This document shows, one piece after another, positions 1 through 13,937 of a stretch of DNA of 64,000 nt. A model generated the notes under the pieces. It was not told where the DNA came from and did no database searches. It worked only from the letters and a program-made list of their open reading frames with translations. The position numbers were made by a program, and so were the translations under genes. Source of the stretch: Leptodactylus fallax (lineage: Eukaryota > Chordata > Amphibia > Anura > Leptodactylidae); NCBI GenBank assembly GCA_947044405.1, contig CAMRHE010000076.1:5996001-6060000 (forward strand), written 5' to 3'. The first letter of the stretch is position 1, and every line of letters starts with the position of its first letter.

Positions 1-181
1 TACTATTAAATGGCAAGGGATTAAATGGCAAGAAAAAGTTATTTTGGCATATCAGTAATGTCACATCTTTGCAACATCTAGGGCTGTTTCATACGCCAGG
101 ATTAAACTGAAATGCACTGGAGAACAATGTATTAAATTTATTTTGAAATGTGCATTACTTAAAGGGTTTTTTCCAGCTTTA

Positions 182-398
182 GGCTGAGACCCCACGTTGC
201 AAAAAAGCAGCTTTTTTGATGCAGATTTTGCTGTGTTTTTTGAGCCAAAGCCAAGAATGGCTACAAAAGGAATGGGAAATATCTAGGAAACTCTTATACT
301 TCTTCCTTCTACTTAATCCACTCCTGGCTTTGGCTCAAAAAACCACAGCAAAATTTGCAACAAAAAAAGCTGCGTTTCCACAACGTGGGGCCTCAGCC
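182..398. mobile_element. Palindromic DNA transposon (MITE), TTA-flanked
   Basis: Two long inverted arms (about 70 bases each) start GGCTGAGRCCCCACGTTGC and end with its complement. TTA lies directly outside each end (179-181 and 399-401), which fits a 3-bp TWA target duplication as in PIF/Harbinger elements, although TTA could also be the outermost arm. No transposase is present, so it is non-autonomous. Related copies lie at 18630-18812 and 27754-28585. A short reading frame over it is a by-product of the repeat. Confidence 0.8.
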
Positions 399-629
399 TT
401 ACAAAACGGATCTCCTATCTTTAGGATAGGAAAATCAATTTTATATTGACGGCAATTTTTATGTCAGGATCCCTTCAGATCAGCTGTATCCTTGTGAGGA
501 AGCTAACTGCAGTGCTCACTCACCGTATACAGTGGCCAGACTAGGTATTGCAGATCAGCCACCATTCACTTATATCTATCTATAAAACCTATCTGTCTAT
601 AAATGTATCTACCTAGATGTGAAAAGGTG

Positions 630-732
630 GACTTTTATTAGCCCAAAAGCAATGTTTCAGTTCACAAGAAACTTTAGACTTGATAGAGGTTCCTTGTGAA
701 CTGAAATGTTTCATTTGGGCTGATAAAAAGTC
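630..732. repeat. Imperfect hairpin abutting TATC repeats
   Basis: Left arm 630-672 and right arm 689-732 are near-complementary over about 43 bases, with a 16-base loop. (TATC)-rich sequence borders both sides. This is the layout of a small palindromic element whose ends seed tetranucleotide arrays. Confidence 0.7.
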
Positions 733-738
733 TATCTT

Positions 739-773
<35 letters not shown>

Positions 774-822
774 GTCTGTCTATCTATCTCATATCTAACT
801 ATCTATCTTTATCTATCTATCT
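731..822 (+). repeat. (TATC)n microsatellite
   Basis: Tandem TATC with scattered TGTC, TTTC and CATA variants directly after the hairpin at 630-732. Confidence 0.95.
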
Positions 823-839
823 ACAGATTTAATCTATCC

Positions 840-1914
840 CGAAAAAAATATATATTTCCAGTTGCCACACTAGCAACTCTCTGAAGTAAATGTCATCACA
901 AGAAATTCTTGTTAGGAACTTCATGAATAAAATTTCCATGGTCAAGTAGCCTTCCAGACTCCTGAGATCAGTCTGCCCAATGCCAGGTGTCTGCTGTAGT
1001 GGTGTAAAGTCATTGGATTTTGCATCGGTAGTGTAGTATTCGCTGTAGCGATGAATCATATGGCCAATGTAACATATGAATACAGATTAAGTAGATGCCA
1101 GGGGAATGCCTCCTGTCTATGTACAAAGTTTGCATCATAATTACCCCACGTCCATATAATATTCATTTGTTCAGCACACATCATGGCTCCATACATATTT
1201 TAGTATTTCCTTGTGATCACGTATGTGTATTAATCGAATGCTGGGTCTAAATATACAAACAGACGTTATTGTGACTTTGATTTAGTTTCCATAGATACAT
1301 CCGAGACATGTTGGCGTTTAAGATTTTAAATCCTGGCACTGGCACCATAGAATTATGCTTATAAAGGATTTATTAGCCATTTTCCATAATCAAACGTGAT
1401 AGCCAAGGAGAGCAGAGTTCTGACAGCGTCAGTGACAAGTACGCCGCTCGCTGCTGATTATATACAAATTATCTCCCAATGAAATATGTTTAGAAAAAAC
1501 AATATGGGCTGATTAGAGAAGGATCTTAGTCTGATTCCTCTGGAGCTGAAAATATTGTTTAGTTCTTTATTTCGGCTGCAGAAAATACAAATAAACATGC
1601 CGAGTGTAGTTATGAGTTGGGCTTGGATTCTTGGTAAGTGCTCAATACAAACGTCTGGTAAATGGCTGAGCCTTGATTAAAACGTTTTATCGGTATATTT
1701 TATACAATACTAAAATACTGGATTAAACACTAAGGCATCACTGCAGTCAATTTTTATTTTTCCAGGGCATCTATAATGAAAATTGAAGCAATTTTGTAAA
1801 TAGACATAATTTTAAATCTCCTACCATTTTGTGTATACTACTTCTATGGACTTCTATGTGTCTCCATGGTAACAGACTACAAATAAACCTAGTGTTGTCT
1901 GATCCAGTAGCCAT
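840..1914. other. No gene recognised
   Basis: Non-repetitive AT-rich sequence with no credible coding frame and no terminal repeats. The part near 1290-1680 is unique-looking but has no motif I can name. Confidence 0.5.
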
Positions 1915-1947
1915 ACTATCTATCTATCTATCTATCTATCTATCTCC
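1915..1947 (+). repeat. (CTAT)n microsatellite
   Basis: About eight uninterrupted tetranucleotide copies. Confidence 0.95.
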
Positions 1948-2221
1948 TAGTACTTCTTAACATACATATGGTAGAGTTTCAAATATAAACCAGACTCTGA
2001 ACCAGGTGGACCACCAATTTAACCTAGCATGTCCCAATGCACTCACAGTACTTCATACAGATACTCATTGTACAGCATCAAACAGGTTATGTGTCAGTAT
2101 AATATAATAGGCACAATATCTAAGAAAGCACCCAGATATTCTTTATATACTGTATACTGTAGAGTCAGGCTAACTAGCTTCCTTCCTCCCTGGGCCCCAT
2201 CTTCCAATAACTAGTCAACTG

Positions 2222-2580
2222 ACATATTTGGACATGGGAATACTTAATGTGTTTTTTATTATTTATTTTTATATGTGATCTAGGGGAATGACCATGATGT
2301 AATCTTTTATATTTTTTGTTTGCTTATATCTTAAAATATTTTTATAAAAATGTTTTTAACGGACCACCCCAAGGGGGCTTGTACCTGTGATCAATAGATC
2401 GCTCATACCATAGACTATAATACTACTGTATTGCAGTATATGGTGACATCGCTATAATACTATTGAGCCTCTCACCGGCAGAGCTCAACAGTAATTTTTC
2501 AAGAGGCAGGGGCCACTATATTGTACTATATAGTGCCCCTGCCACTTGAAAAATTACTGTTTCTGGCATCAGAAGTGGCC
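2222..2580. repeat. Interspersed repeat fragment related to 39950-40910
   Basis: T-rich sequence followed by a segment with CAGTATTGCAGTATATTG-like wording (about 2425-2450) also seen near 40710-40735. Both copies have a T/A-rich stretch before a GGGGG-containing junction. It contains the cruciform at 2487-2561. The family is unnamed here; the link rests on matching word order between the two copies. Confidence 0.45.
2487..2561. repeat. Near-perfect inverted repeat (cruciform)
   Basis: Arms 2487-2520 and 2528-2561 pair over about 34 bases, with only isolated mismatches and a loop of about 7 bases. They begin AACAGTAATTTTTCAAG and close with the complement. No transposase and no clear target duplication. 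Confidence 0.85.
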
Positions 2581-2581
2581 C

Positions 2582-5035
2582 CTACAGCTGATCTAAGGAG
2601 GCCCCTTGCTGCCATAATAAGAGTTCTATGCCATGGCCTACAAAAAAATTGAAAGAACAAGTATCTGCATCTGAAAAAGGCTTTTGAGGAATTAGTGGTC
2701 CAATACTGGAGCTTTCTCAGATCACCAACCCTTCTGCCATGTTCCGGCTGTATAAAACAGCAGCAACCTGGCATCTACCACCATGTGATCCAGGATGTAC
2801 ATGCATGTCCTGGTGCCCGGAGGGGTTTAGAATCCAAAAATGTATCAGTCAACGTGTACAACCCATTTAGTCAGAACATTATTTGGATCCTTGGAGAGGG
2901 AGAGATGTAATTGTAGGGGCACAGAGGTAGCAGTCACACCAAGGTCCTGCTACCTGAGGCTGCCCAATGATCCATTTGCCACCAATTTTACAAATGGCAA
3001 ACAGTAGGCAGGGGACCCTGTTACAGATTTGCCATTGGAGTCCAAGAGTTTCAAGTCTCTGTCCCTGGCCCTCACTAATGTACATGACCCTCACCTTCTG
3101 TCATTCCTAATCACAATGTTAATTCTTAATCTTTATCTCAACTACAAATGACTTCTACTTTAGGGTCAAAGAAACGGCAGCATTGATTAGATTTCTATCC
3201 AGCCACGAGTGAACATATGCCGCAACTATCACATGAACTTTGATGAGATTTACTTTCGAATGTTCTTCAGAGCAAACTTATTTTTGAAGAAACTAAATGA
3301 TTCAAAGACAGTAAACAAATCAGATCAGTTCTCCTCATCATCACCCATGAGATAAAATGTTTCTGATTAAGTGAATTATTTGTAACTCTATCTAGGAAGC
3401 AAAATCCAGGTCATGAATAATAATCTGCCTTGCAGGATCATGTAAGTAATTACCAGGAGAAGAATTGTTTTTATTGAGTTGATGTAAAAATCGAATAAAG
3501 TCAAAAAGCAGAAGAGACCTACACTTGTAAAAACATGAATTAAAAAAAGATGAGTTATTAGATGACCTAGTCTGTGATCGATAAAATAACATAAGCAGTC
3601 TTACTCGAGGAATCGAGATACATTCCAAATTTTTCATTTTTTTTTTTTCAAAAATTTTGCATATTTTACGTTAATGCAAATCAAATGTTCAGAGCAGCAA
3701 ATAAAAAAAGAGGCAAATGGGGCATTTTGGAAGATTTCCAAGAAGCAAGGGAAACTGCTGATAACACTGAATTCCAGATAATTTAGTCTCAAATGGGAAT
3801 CCATAGCACAATTATATTGTTCCTGTTCTGACACAATCCTGATTTCGCACTTCTTTAAGCTTTGCGTTCTGTAATTTCAATTCCCTACACCGACTTGGCC
3901 AATTGCATTTTCTTATACTTTTATTCCTGCTCAGAAAACGTGAGGAAGGAATATGTTACATGACCTTGGTGTCTTTACAGTTGATTACAAAACGCTGTGT
4001 TCCAGTACAGAAGCTTTTTCCGTCCTGTGCTTTAAATTGATATGGTGCCTTGCGCTAAAAGCCATCAAGGGAAGACGACATCTGTAGACGGTGTAAAGGT
4101 CAAAGCGTTGTTAAACATTAGCCTAATAATATAGATAAGCAGAGGTGTCACTCTAATATACTGGAAATATATCTATGCAATGTGTTATGTGAGACAGTAA
4201 AAGCAAAAACATCAAAAAATTTATGTACTGAGAACATCGCACATTCTTTTCCATGTATTGCATTTCCTTGCAACGTCTTTGAGTTATCCTTCTCACCACT
4301 TCTTTGTCTTTTAGTCGGGATTTGGGCTAACAGTTATATCTGCCATTTTGCAGAGAGTCACCCAGATTTCCTGAAAATGTACACTCCATTCTCCTCCCTA
4401 TGGTACATTTTATTATATTTATTTATTATACTTGTATAGCTCCATTATATTTTACATGTGTATATTACCTCTGTCTACTTAATAAATTTGGTGTCTTTAT
4501 CCTAAAGAGGTGGATAAGGATTAATGTGCAAGAATTGGAAAGCCTCAATTCTTGATTGGAATTGGTTTTGGCCACCATAGCTTAGATGATACAAGTACAC
4601 GAGCGATATGGGGTCTATCAAAATAAATGTAAGTGCAACCTAATGCATATTCTGACCCTATTGAGACATCTGCTTAGATATTTTCAGATATCCCCAGGGG
4701 ATTTATTAATTAATATTTTTCATAATTAACATTTTGACCAAATGAATATTTCACAGATGACAATATTCACACACATTGTAATTTGTTATTCATCTATCAT
4801 TCTCCAGTGGTAGTGCTGGCTTCACAGTGGAGTCTCCAGTTTCATTTTTAACAAGTATAACCCGATGATGTCATCAGGCTGCACATCACTCCCCCCTCAT
4901 TGTATCCCATATTTACTTTACTTACTTATTCTGAATTAGACATGTTTCTGGATTTTTCTTCTAGTTTGCCTCCCTATGGTGCAAGCTCTGGTCCAGAGTG
5001 TGGTGTAATCTGGAGGGATTGGACAGAATTTTTTT
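2582..5035. other. No gene recognised
   Basis: AT-rich unique sequence. Reading frames of 61-85 codons have no family signature. Stretches 3120-3420 and 3840-4140 are non-repetitive and look conserved by composition only. Nothing else supportable. Confidence 0.45.
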
Positions 5036-5041
5036 TATTTA

Positions 5042-5380
5042 TGGCTGATCCTTAGGATAGGCCATACTGTAAATATCTGACCAGTCAGCAGTTGACAGGA
5101 TCAGCTGTTTCGGAGGTAGATCCAGTTCCCATACTATACACAGCATGGAACCGGAAGCCAATGACTGGCCCTTTATAGTGGCTGGGCACAGGTACTGCAG
5201 CTCAGCTCCCATTGACTTCAGTAGGAGCTGAACTGCAGTTCTAGTCACCTGGCCACGATAGAGGCACTGGAGCCAACTGCTACTAGTACTAAATGCAGAA
5301 CGTTTAGTATTAATATAGTATAGTACTATAATCAGTATGGGACAATATGTCGCTGGGAGGCAGGGACTCCTAGCAGCATA
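5042..5380. repeat. Anuran-type interspersed repeat ('ATCCTTAGGATAGGCCAT' type)
   Basis: Opens with GGCTGATCCTTAGGATAGGC and continues with text about catacta / gctgaactgcag that recurs in diverged form at 10277, 15440, 20525 and 44350. Long minus-strand frames cover it but match no protein family. Confidence 0.5.
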
Positions 5381-5382
5381 CA

Positions 5383-6284
<902 letters not shown>

Positions 6285-6299
6285 CCATCAGAACCGGTA

Positions 6300-7173
6300 A
6301 ATCCGGCCAACCCATGTACCTACTTTTAAGGATTTCAAGGCTGAAACGCTGTCTTGTGAAGGCAAGGTAAGATGATCCTTGAGAACTTGATTGGAAATTA
6401 GAAACACCTACCAAGGATACTGTAGATGAAAATGAAAAATTTTGGTTTGTTTTAGACTTGTCATGATTATAGTTTTGGAGAACTGCTGACCCTAGGAAAT
6501 GAACACAGGCTGACTTACTGAAAGCAGGACAGGAAGGATCAGGAATGGAGACACATGTAAAGTATTAAGGTGCTTTGTTGCCGCAACTGCTAGATGTGAC
6601 ATCAAGTAAGTGCTTGGGTCACATGAAGTTTTAAAAAATTATATCCAGCATTTTCCTAGCCATATCTGTTTTTGAGAAAGCCTGATGCAAACCGCATGGG
6701 AAGTAACTCGGGTCTCAGAGGTGCTCCTACTGGTGTAGTGCTATAGTACTATAGTGTACTGTAGTACTTCACTATTTTCTCTTCCTTTTGTCTGAATTTC
6801 TTTAATTTATTGACTATTTATTTATTGGAATATGGCAACCGATATGGATTTCCATAAGAGTCGTCTCCTAACTTTCATAGAGTTCTAAAAGGTAGATCTT
6901 AAATACAATATGTAATTTAGTTCCATTTTAAAACTAGACAGAGTTACCATTCAAATGTCATAGAAACTGAATGACCATCTTGTAGTAACTACAGTATAAC
7001 ATGATATTTTAAGACTATAATAATATCATTGAATGTAATGTAATATAATCTACATATGTATGTCTCTCATATCTACCTATTTAATATCTATTTACAATTG
7101 GATATTTTACATAATCATTTGATATAGATCTGTTTCATTTAAGTTTTCATCTATCTTTGTTTCGTTCACATCT
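6300..7173. other. No gene recognised
   Basis: AT-rich, no terminal repeats, no coding signature. Contains a short ACTATAGTACTATAGTGTACTG-type palindromic patch around 6740-6765. Confidence 0.5.

Positions 7174-7217
<44 letters not shown>
7174..7217 (+). repeat. (TCTA)n microsatellite
   Basis: Eleven uninterrupted tetranucleotides. Confidence 0.95.
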
Positions 7218-7429
7218 CATCCATTCATCTATATATCATCCAGTTGGATGACTTACAATACCCTTTTATGTAACTCTCAGATTTATTTTTTTTTATTTTT
7301 TTTTCTATTTCATATCTATCTATGTTATCCATGTATCTATCTCATATCTACAGTACCTATTTAATATCTATTTAAACAATTGGATCTTGGATCTTTTTAG
7401 GTGGATCTTTCACATATTGATTTTTCATC

Positions 7430-7628
7430 TATTTTTTTCTATTTAATATCATCTATTTATCTATCTATCTGTCTATCTGCTTTATCTATTTATTTATTTA
7501 TCTTGTGTACCTATTTAATATCTACTACAATTGGAAGACGTACAAAATCTCTCTATTTAGGTCTCCCATGTATTTTTTTCCTGTATTTCATCTATATTTC
7601 ATCTTTTTCTCTATCTATCTCATATCTG

Positions 7629-7677
<49 letters not shown>

Positions 7678-7775
7678 TTCTCTATCTATCCATATATCTA
7701 TTTCTCTATCTACTTATCTATCTATCTATCTATCTATCTCTTTCTATCTATCTATCTATCTATCTAAAAAGTAGC
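7430..7775 (+). repeat. Degenerate and pure (TATC)n arrays
   Basis: Interrupted TATC/TATT blocks, then a pure run at about 7628-7677 and a mixed run to about 7766. Because four is not a multiple of three, the array reads as Tyr-Leu-Ser-Ile style peptides; these are not genes. Confidence 0.95.
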
Positions 7776-7945
7776 AGAGAGGTTAGAGCAGCACCTTGTA
7801 TAAATTTCAGTAAAGGTGCAAATCCATTGGGTCCGGCAAATGTTCCCTCCAATAATAGACAAAAATAGGTAGCACTCCAGGATAGTGAAAAAAATTCTGA
7901 TGTGAGTTTATTCCAAGAACAACATTTTGGTCCCAAAGGTGTTGA
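7776..7945. repeat. Spacer between TATC arrays
   Basis: 170 bases containing ACAACATTTTGGTCCCAAAG directly before the next TATC array. The design (short element plus tetranucleotide tail) parallels 630-822. Confidence 0.4.
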
Positions 7946-8034
<89 letters not shown>

Positions 8035-8041
8035 ATCTATT

Positions 8042-8087
<46 letters not shown>

Positions 8088-8095
8088 ATCTATCT

Positions 8096-8141
<46 letters not shown>

Positions 8142-8172
8142 ATGTATCTATTATCTATCTATCTATCTATCC

Positions 8173-8207
<35 letters not shown>

Positions 8208-8214
8208 ATCTATC

Positions 8215-8294
<80 letters not shown>

Positions 8295-8322
8295 TATCTA
8301 TCTTTCTATCTATCTATCATGC

Positions 8323-8380
<58 letters not shown>

Positions 8381-8402
8381 CATCCATCTATCCACCCATC
8401 CA
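7946..8402 (+). repeat. Long compound (TATC)n array
   Basis: About 450 bases of TATC regularly broken by CATC, TATTATC, CATGTATC and CATGCATC variants, ending in CCATCCATC. The variants recur in order (for example TATTATC after CATC), suggesting duplication of multi-unit blocks. The complement is the GATA/GACA 'Bkm' type. Confidence 0.97.
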
Positions 8403-8419
8403 CATGTATGAATGCTGAT

Positions 8420-10270
8420 GCATTTAGTAAATGTCTGCAGCTGATTCATTCCAACCACCATTACATAGAGGAGTTATTTCAGTACAAATATTCCACAATT
8501 CCATGTTGACTTTATTCCTGGGTTTGATCCAGAAAAGATCATTGAGAGAAAGAGCATGTATAGATTTATCAGGCCTTTTACATTACATTATACCCTTGTT
8601 TCTATGTATTTTTTTACACTTCACTCTTTATATGTTTTGGTTTCGGGTGGAATCTGTCCAAACTGCCTGCAGCAATAGCAAAACTAGTCAATGACTAGCT
8701 ATTTACATACACATCTGGTGGGTAGAGAAATACTCACATGTTATATTGTATATACCTGCAGAGTCATTGATTGCGTTATGACCTCTCCAAGCCGGTACCT
8801 CTGGAGCAGGAACATCTGGCTTTCATATAAGACCCTGCACAAATAATGTTTAAAAAGCTGCCTATGGTAAAATATAGTCTTTTAAACAGACATAAAAAAA
8901 CATTTCCACTGTGATTTTGTGGTTTATCTACTTTAGAATGAAAGTGGTTAAAAAAAAAAAAAAAAAATCACCGGAGAGATTCATGTTTAAAATGGGCGTC
9001 TTGGAGAATCTGTAAATATTAAATGACCCGAGGCAAAGATATGAATGGTTAGAATATGCGGGATTCTTGCCAACCGCAACCTGACACTTAATTTAAAGAA
9101 AAGAGGCTACTGGAACAAGCCCAACGTTAGGGGAGAACAGAAGTGATATCATTTATCATACTGCTATCATTCATTTGGAAAACAGGAGACAAATACCAGG
9201 TGGGACATGATGGACACACTGGGGTTTGCTTAGAGAAAGTAGACTACGTCAGCTGTCCACACAGTAGACTTTGAAGGGTAGCAGATTAGTAGGACGTAAT
9301 TGCAAAAACATAAATTAGTTCCCCAAACCCAATGGACCTCATTGAACCTCAACTATTACACTCGAGTTACTCAGAGAAAAATATTAGATCACTGTTTTTA
9401 TTTCCCAAGAAATCTGGAAGTTAATTGGTTCCACTGGGTGATCACCACATCTTGTGTGCTCTGGTTGTCCTGCACGAGGCCCACGAGGCCTGCCATGTTA
9501 GTGGATCTACAAGAGAGCCAAATGTAACGTTGACTATGAAAGACATAGAAGGAGATTTATGAAGGCAATTACTCCTGTTCCCTCATGGCATTATGATAGA
9601 AAAATGGTTTGTCAGTTATGGAGGCCCACCACCACTTTTCTCACTTGCATCAGCAGAAGGGGATTTGGTTATCCAGTCTAACCAAGGGCTACTGATTTAT
9701 GAAGGCTCTCCTCTACATTCGTGAGCCATTGTGAACAAATCCAGGTACTGTATAACCTACTGTTTTCAAGCTGGTACTTGTAAATTTTTCCCACAGTACT
9801 TTACATTTTTGTAAATACATGAAAATGTCATAGGATCCCAAATAAGATGGGATGGTGTGCCTATTTGAATATAGCATGTTTGGTCCTGGTGTTGGAGTGG
9901 TTTCCCTGATCACAGATGGCGATGTTACTCAGGTGGACTCAGATGTAACTGGAGAACCGCAGAACTTTACTGGAAGGCAACTAGTTTGGTGGTCACAAAA
10001 TGCTCAAATGAGGCCAATAGGATGGTGGTTACAGAACAGTCTTCAAAGAAGCAACAGATGGCTAAAGCTTCCGACACTTTGCTGAAACGTCTTACTCAAT
10101 GGATAGTCAAGTCCAAATGCGGGTGTGTGACACACAATGGACTGACATCTGCTAACCCAGTCATGATACCCTGCTGCCCCAAACACATATAAATACCTGT
10201 TACATAGCTGTCGCATTACATAACATTCCATATAATATCCTAAATATTTAAGTGATAACAATGGCAATGC
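8420..10270. other. No gene recognised
   Basis: Mixed sequence with a poly-A tract at about 8947-8966. Short frames (66-87 codons) have no recognisable domain. Confidence 0.5.
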
Positions 10271-10276
10271 TCTAAT

Positions 10277-10755
10277 AATAATAAGTTAGGATAGGTTATC
10301 AATATCATATAGGTGGGGACTAGCACTCAGCAACCCAATGATCAGTTCCTGTGGCCACCAGATCTGCACAGTGTATGGAACCAGAATCAGACATTGCTCC
10401 GGTGTCCTCCCATGTCATCTGCTCCCTGCGTTGTGCTGAAGCCGCTGATTGGCCTCAGCGGTCATGTGGCTGCTGAGGCCAATCAGCGAAGGGCCTGAAT
10501 GTTACTACCTGTGACATCACAGGTCCTCTTTCTGAGGCCTGCTGAGGCCGCTGATTGTCCTCAGCAGTCACGTGACCACTGAGGCCAATCAGCGGCTTCA
10601 GCACAACGCCGGAAGAGACCTGGGAGAGCAAACGAACTGGGAGGCAAGGGACAATAACGGAGCAACTGGGTCAGGTGAGTATGTATTTTTTTTTTTTTTT
10701 TTCACTGCCCCAACGTATTTAAATTTTGAAAATTTAGCCTGGACAACCCCTTTAT
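10277..10755. repeat. Composite interspersed repeat
   Basis: Starts TTAGGATAGGTTATCAATAT and ends GGACAACCCCTTTAT, a beginning and end seen repeatedly in this window. It encloses the nested palindromes 10428-10609 and a T-tract after GGTGAGTATGTA. Confidence 0.55.
10428..10609. repeat. Nested cruciform with CCAAT boxes
   Basis: The 15-mer GCTGATTGGCCTCAG occurs at 10444-10458, inverted at 10473-10487, direct with one change at 10550-10564, and inverted at 10579-10593. The outer arms 10430-10458 and 10579-10607 are a perfect 29-base inverted repeat, extending with few mismatches to about 64 bases per arm. Each arm is also a palindrome by itself. Every unit contains ATTGG/CCAAT. Confidence 0.9.
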
Positions 10756-10990
10756 GCAACTGGTGTCATAAGTTTGATATCTCCTACTTGACCACTAAGG
10801 TCCAATCACAAGCGTCAGCGATATGCCATGGCCAATATCACACAGGAGATTCAAAGAAACCAGGGATGCCGGGAAGTTCGTCTTCTTCCCCGGAGCCCAG
10901 GAAAGCTGAGTAAAGGTGAATATGAGTGGTTTGTTACTTTTTACAAACTGTCCCTGGGCCTTTGATTATTATACTCTTGGGTCTAAGGAA
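10756..10990. repeat. Fragment related to interior of hAT-type elements
   Basis: Contains GAGTAAAGGTGAATATGAGTG and CCTGGGCCTTTGATTATTAT, similar to 53820-53890, 21650-21930 and 41360-41450. Confidence 0.45.
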
Positions 10991-13937
10991 ATCTCTAAGT
11001 ATAATAATTGTTCATAGGTGGCGAACCTCAAAAAGCCTGGGTTTGTCTGAACCAGAAGTTTTTGGAAAATTCGAAACAACTCTGTTATGAACCTGTTTTC
11101 TTATCTCTACTGTTGACCCCCTTCCAAATCTACACAGCAAAAGTGAGCAGCAGAAAACAGGAAGCATTGTCCTAGTATGTGTACTCCAGTGGCCAATGTG
11201 AAAACTCAGAATTTACACATAAATAGACACATAAAAAGTAAACCAACTAAAAATAATTTTAAAAATGTACCATAAAGCCATTTTATGCCATTTTCTGATT
11301 ATACATTCAGTAAATCTTTACAACATAGTGCATTAAATTTCTTGATTTTTCTATTCAAAAATATCACAGGTCATCTTAACCTACGTTTTGCATTCAAGGT
11401 GTAACTTTCTATTGAACCTCATCAACCAATCGCCAATTATCTGGGTTAGAGCCGTCCGTTCGCATTCGAGAGAAACATTTTTTCTCCACATTAGTTCCGT
11501 ATCCATAAATCACATCCCACACTTACATACAGAGGGCAAACTGAAATCTAGCTGTTTTTATTGGCAATTTACATAATGCAAGCCATTGACTGCCATACTA
11601 ATGTTCTCTAGCCATTACACAAACATATTTTACAGTGCCAATCACCCAATGTAAATAAATATGTGCAGAGGGCCGCACATTTATTTGATCATACAGTACA
11701 CATGTGAGGCATTAGGAAAGCGTGCTTGGAATAAAAAATAACCTATTCTGGTGACAAGAAGCCTCGAGGAAATGAATAAAATACAATCTTGACGTCACCC
11801 GCATGCTCAGTACACACTAGACGGAATCCCAGGGGACACATTTTGAAAGCACTCGCTGATATTTGAGATGTTAAGATGTTAAAAAGGGCAAGTCTAGTTC
11901 ACTGATGCTACCAACCTACCCCAGTCTAGGATTTACATCACTTAAAGGACTTAAAGGAGATGTCTAATATTGACAAAAACTTTACATGAACCGTATTAAG
12001 ACGCATGTACGTCAGAGAGGCGCTGGAGAACCACTTTAAAAGAATGTCATATACAGGAAATCACTGATGCGATTCCGGTCCTGTGAGTAGCTGAGGTCTG
12101 ATATCAGGACATCAAGTTAGCTATTGTACTGAAAGTACAGTACTAAGTTCAATCGATTTCAATATAAGAAACATCAAAGCTCCTTTTTTATCTGGTTGGA
12201 GAGTCCCTTTAATAACAAATGTATAATACTTATTAGTTTCCATTTACCAATAGTTAAGACAGATCTTGAAAACAGTGATAAATTGATATACAAAGTATAT
12301 AAAAAGTTGTAAAACGACTATTCTACAATGTAGGGGCATGTCTAGGGGGCTAATGGGAAATTTTCCCCATATGGTACCAAGGGGGTGCCAACAAGCCTTG
12401 GAAACAGTAGAAATGAATGTCTGACTTGGGTTCAAGACTATACAGTTAGGACTCTGATCAGTGTTGAAAAATATTCCATCTAGACAACCCATTCTCTAAC
12501 TGAACACCTGTTGGGGATCAGCCAATAACCAGCACTACAGCACTTGAAACCTCCAGCAATCAGCTGTTATTGACCTCTACAGGAGAAGTGTGGTATTACA
12601 GGGTGTCTGTTCAAGTGACCTTGTCATGGATGTTTGTGTTGGGTCCTCCAGAGGTTGTCCACTCTGCCTAATACAGGGTGCTCAAGCAGGGGACTTTATA
12701 ACTTTCATACACGACAACCCCTTTAAATAACATAACTGTAATACTAGTAAACCCCTCTAAGATTCCAGTTATCACAATACACAGAAATACAGTAGACACT
12801 CAAAATAAAGTCTTACTTTAAGGAAAAGGACTGCGTAGTATAAAGACCACCTCTTTGAGAAGACTACCCCCTTGCCATGACTACATTTTCCGTGAGGGAT
12901 TTTCTCTTTTTCCCGTATTAACCATCTTCTTTAAGACCACCTGAAAGAAGTTTCACTGTATTATGAGGCATACAAAGACGTTAAGTGCACTCCTGTTTTT
13001 TAACATTTAGAGTAGATTTCTCTCTTCAGCTTTCCTCTCAAGATGGACTTGATTTAGGACAAATCAACACTAAGAAGAGTAGTTAGCCTGAATATATAAT
13101 AATAGCATTTAATTAAAATATCAATTAGATTTTATGCAAAATAGCCATATGCCCGTCTGGTGAATCTGTTGAGGTGTTTCAACATCTTACTCTCATCGCA
13201 TAAGCTCCAAATATAGATAGCATAGTATCATTCTCATAAAACCCTCATTACTGCAGTGCTTATAGGATATCTTAATGTCTACAGATATGATTCATCCCTG
13301 TGATTTAATCCATAGCAAGTATAGTGTATAGATATTAACGTCCTTTAATTATGGTTATAGATATTGTCAACTAACTTTTCCAGAGCTCCGAGGCTCCTCT
13401 CTGAGGCCAAGTTTGACATTCATGGGTTTTGAAAACCATCACGAGGACCCTATCCTGGAACCAAACTTTTTAGAGATTGATAGAGATTTTTGGGGGGCTT
13501 TGTTATAATTCATTGGGGTAGATTTATGAAGATTGGAATTGCCCTCATCACGTCCCCTTCCAGGAAGGTGTTCTGACTGTAACAATGACACATTTCTGAC
13601 TTTTAACTAATGGGTTGTCACCCGAACCAGGTACTCCAAGTTCAAGTCTCCTCTCCCTAACTAGAATATCAAAATTTGAGGGCTGTACCATCAGCTCAGT
13701 TCCAGCCTAAGGGGTATGTTCCACTCAAAGTGCTACAGTCATACAACATAATAATGTGTTACAGTGAAAATTCACATAAAATAACACCAGATGAATGCGC
13801 ATAAATCAGTTCTTTCTACAAAATCACAGGTTGGGTTGTCATGGCATCTGGCAGCCCCACAGCATCTTATTTGGGCCTCTTCCAGCCTCCAGAATGACAT
13901 CTGTAGCCCTGGGAGGTGGGATAACTTGCCTCATAAG
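10991..13937. other. No gene recognised
   Basis: Mostly unique AT-rich DNA. 12500-12725 resembles the 'GGGGATCAGCC ... CAACCCCTTTAAAT' repeats. No coding frame above 98 codons and no domain seen. Confidence 0.5.

Noticed and set aside
7401..8418. Reading frames of 155-169 codons rich in Tyr-Leu-Ser-Ile
   Set aside because: Direct translation of (TATC)n; not protein genes.
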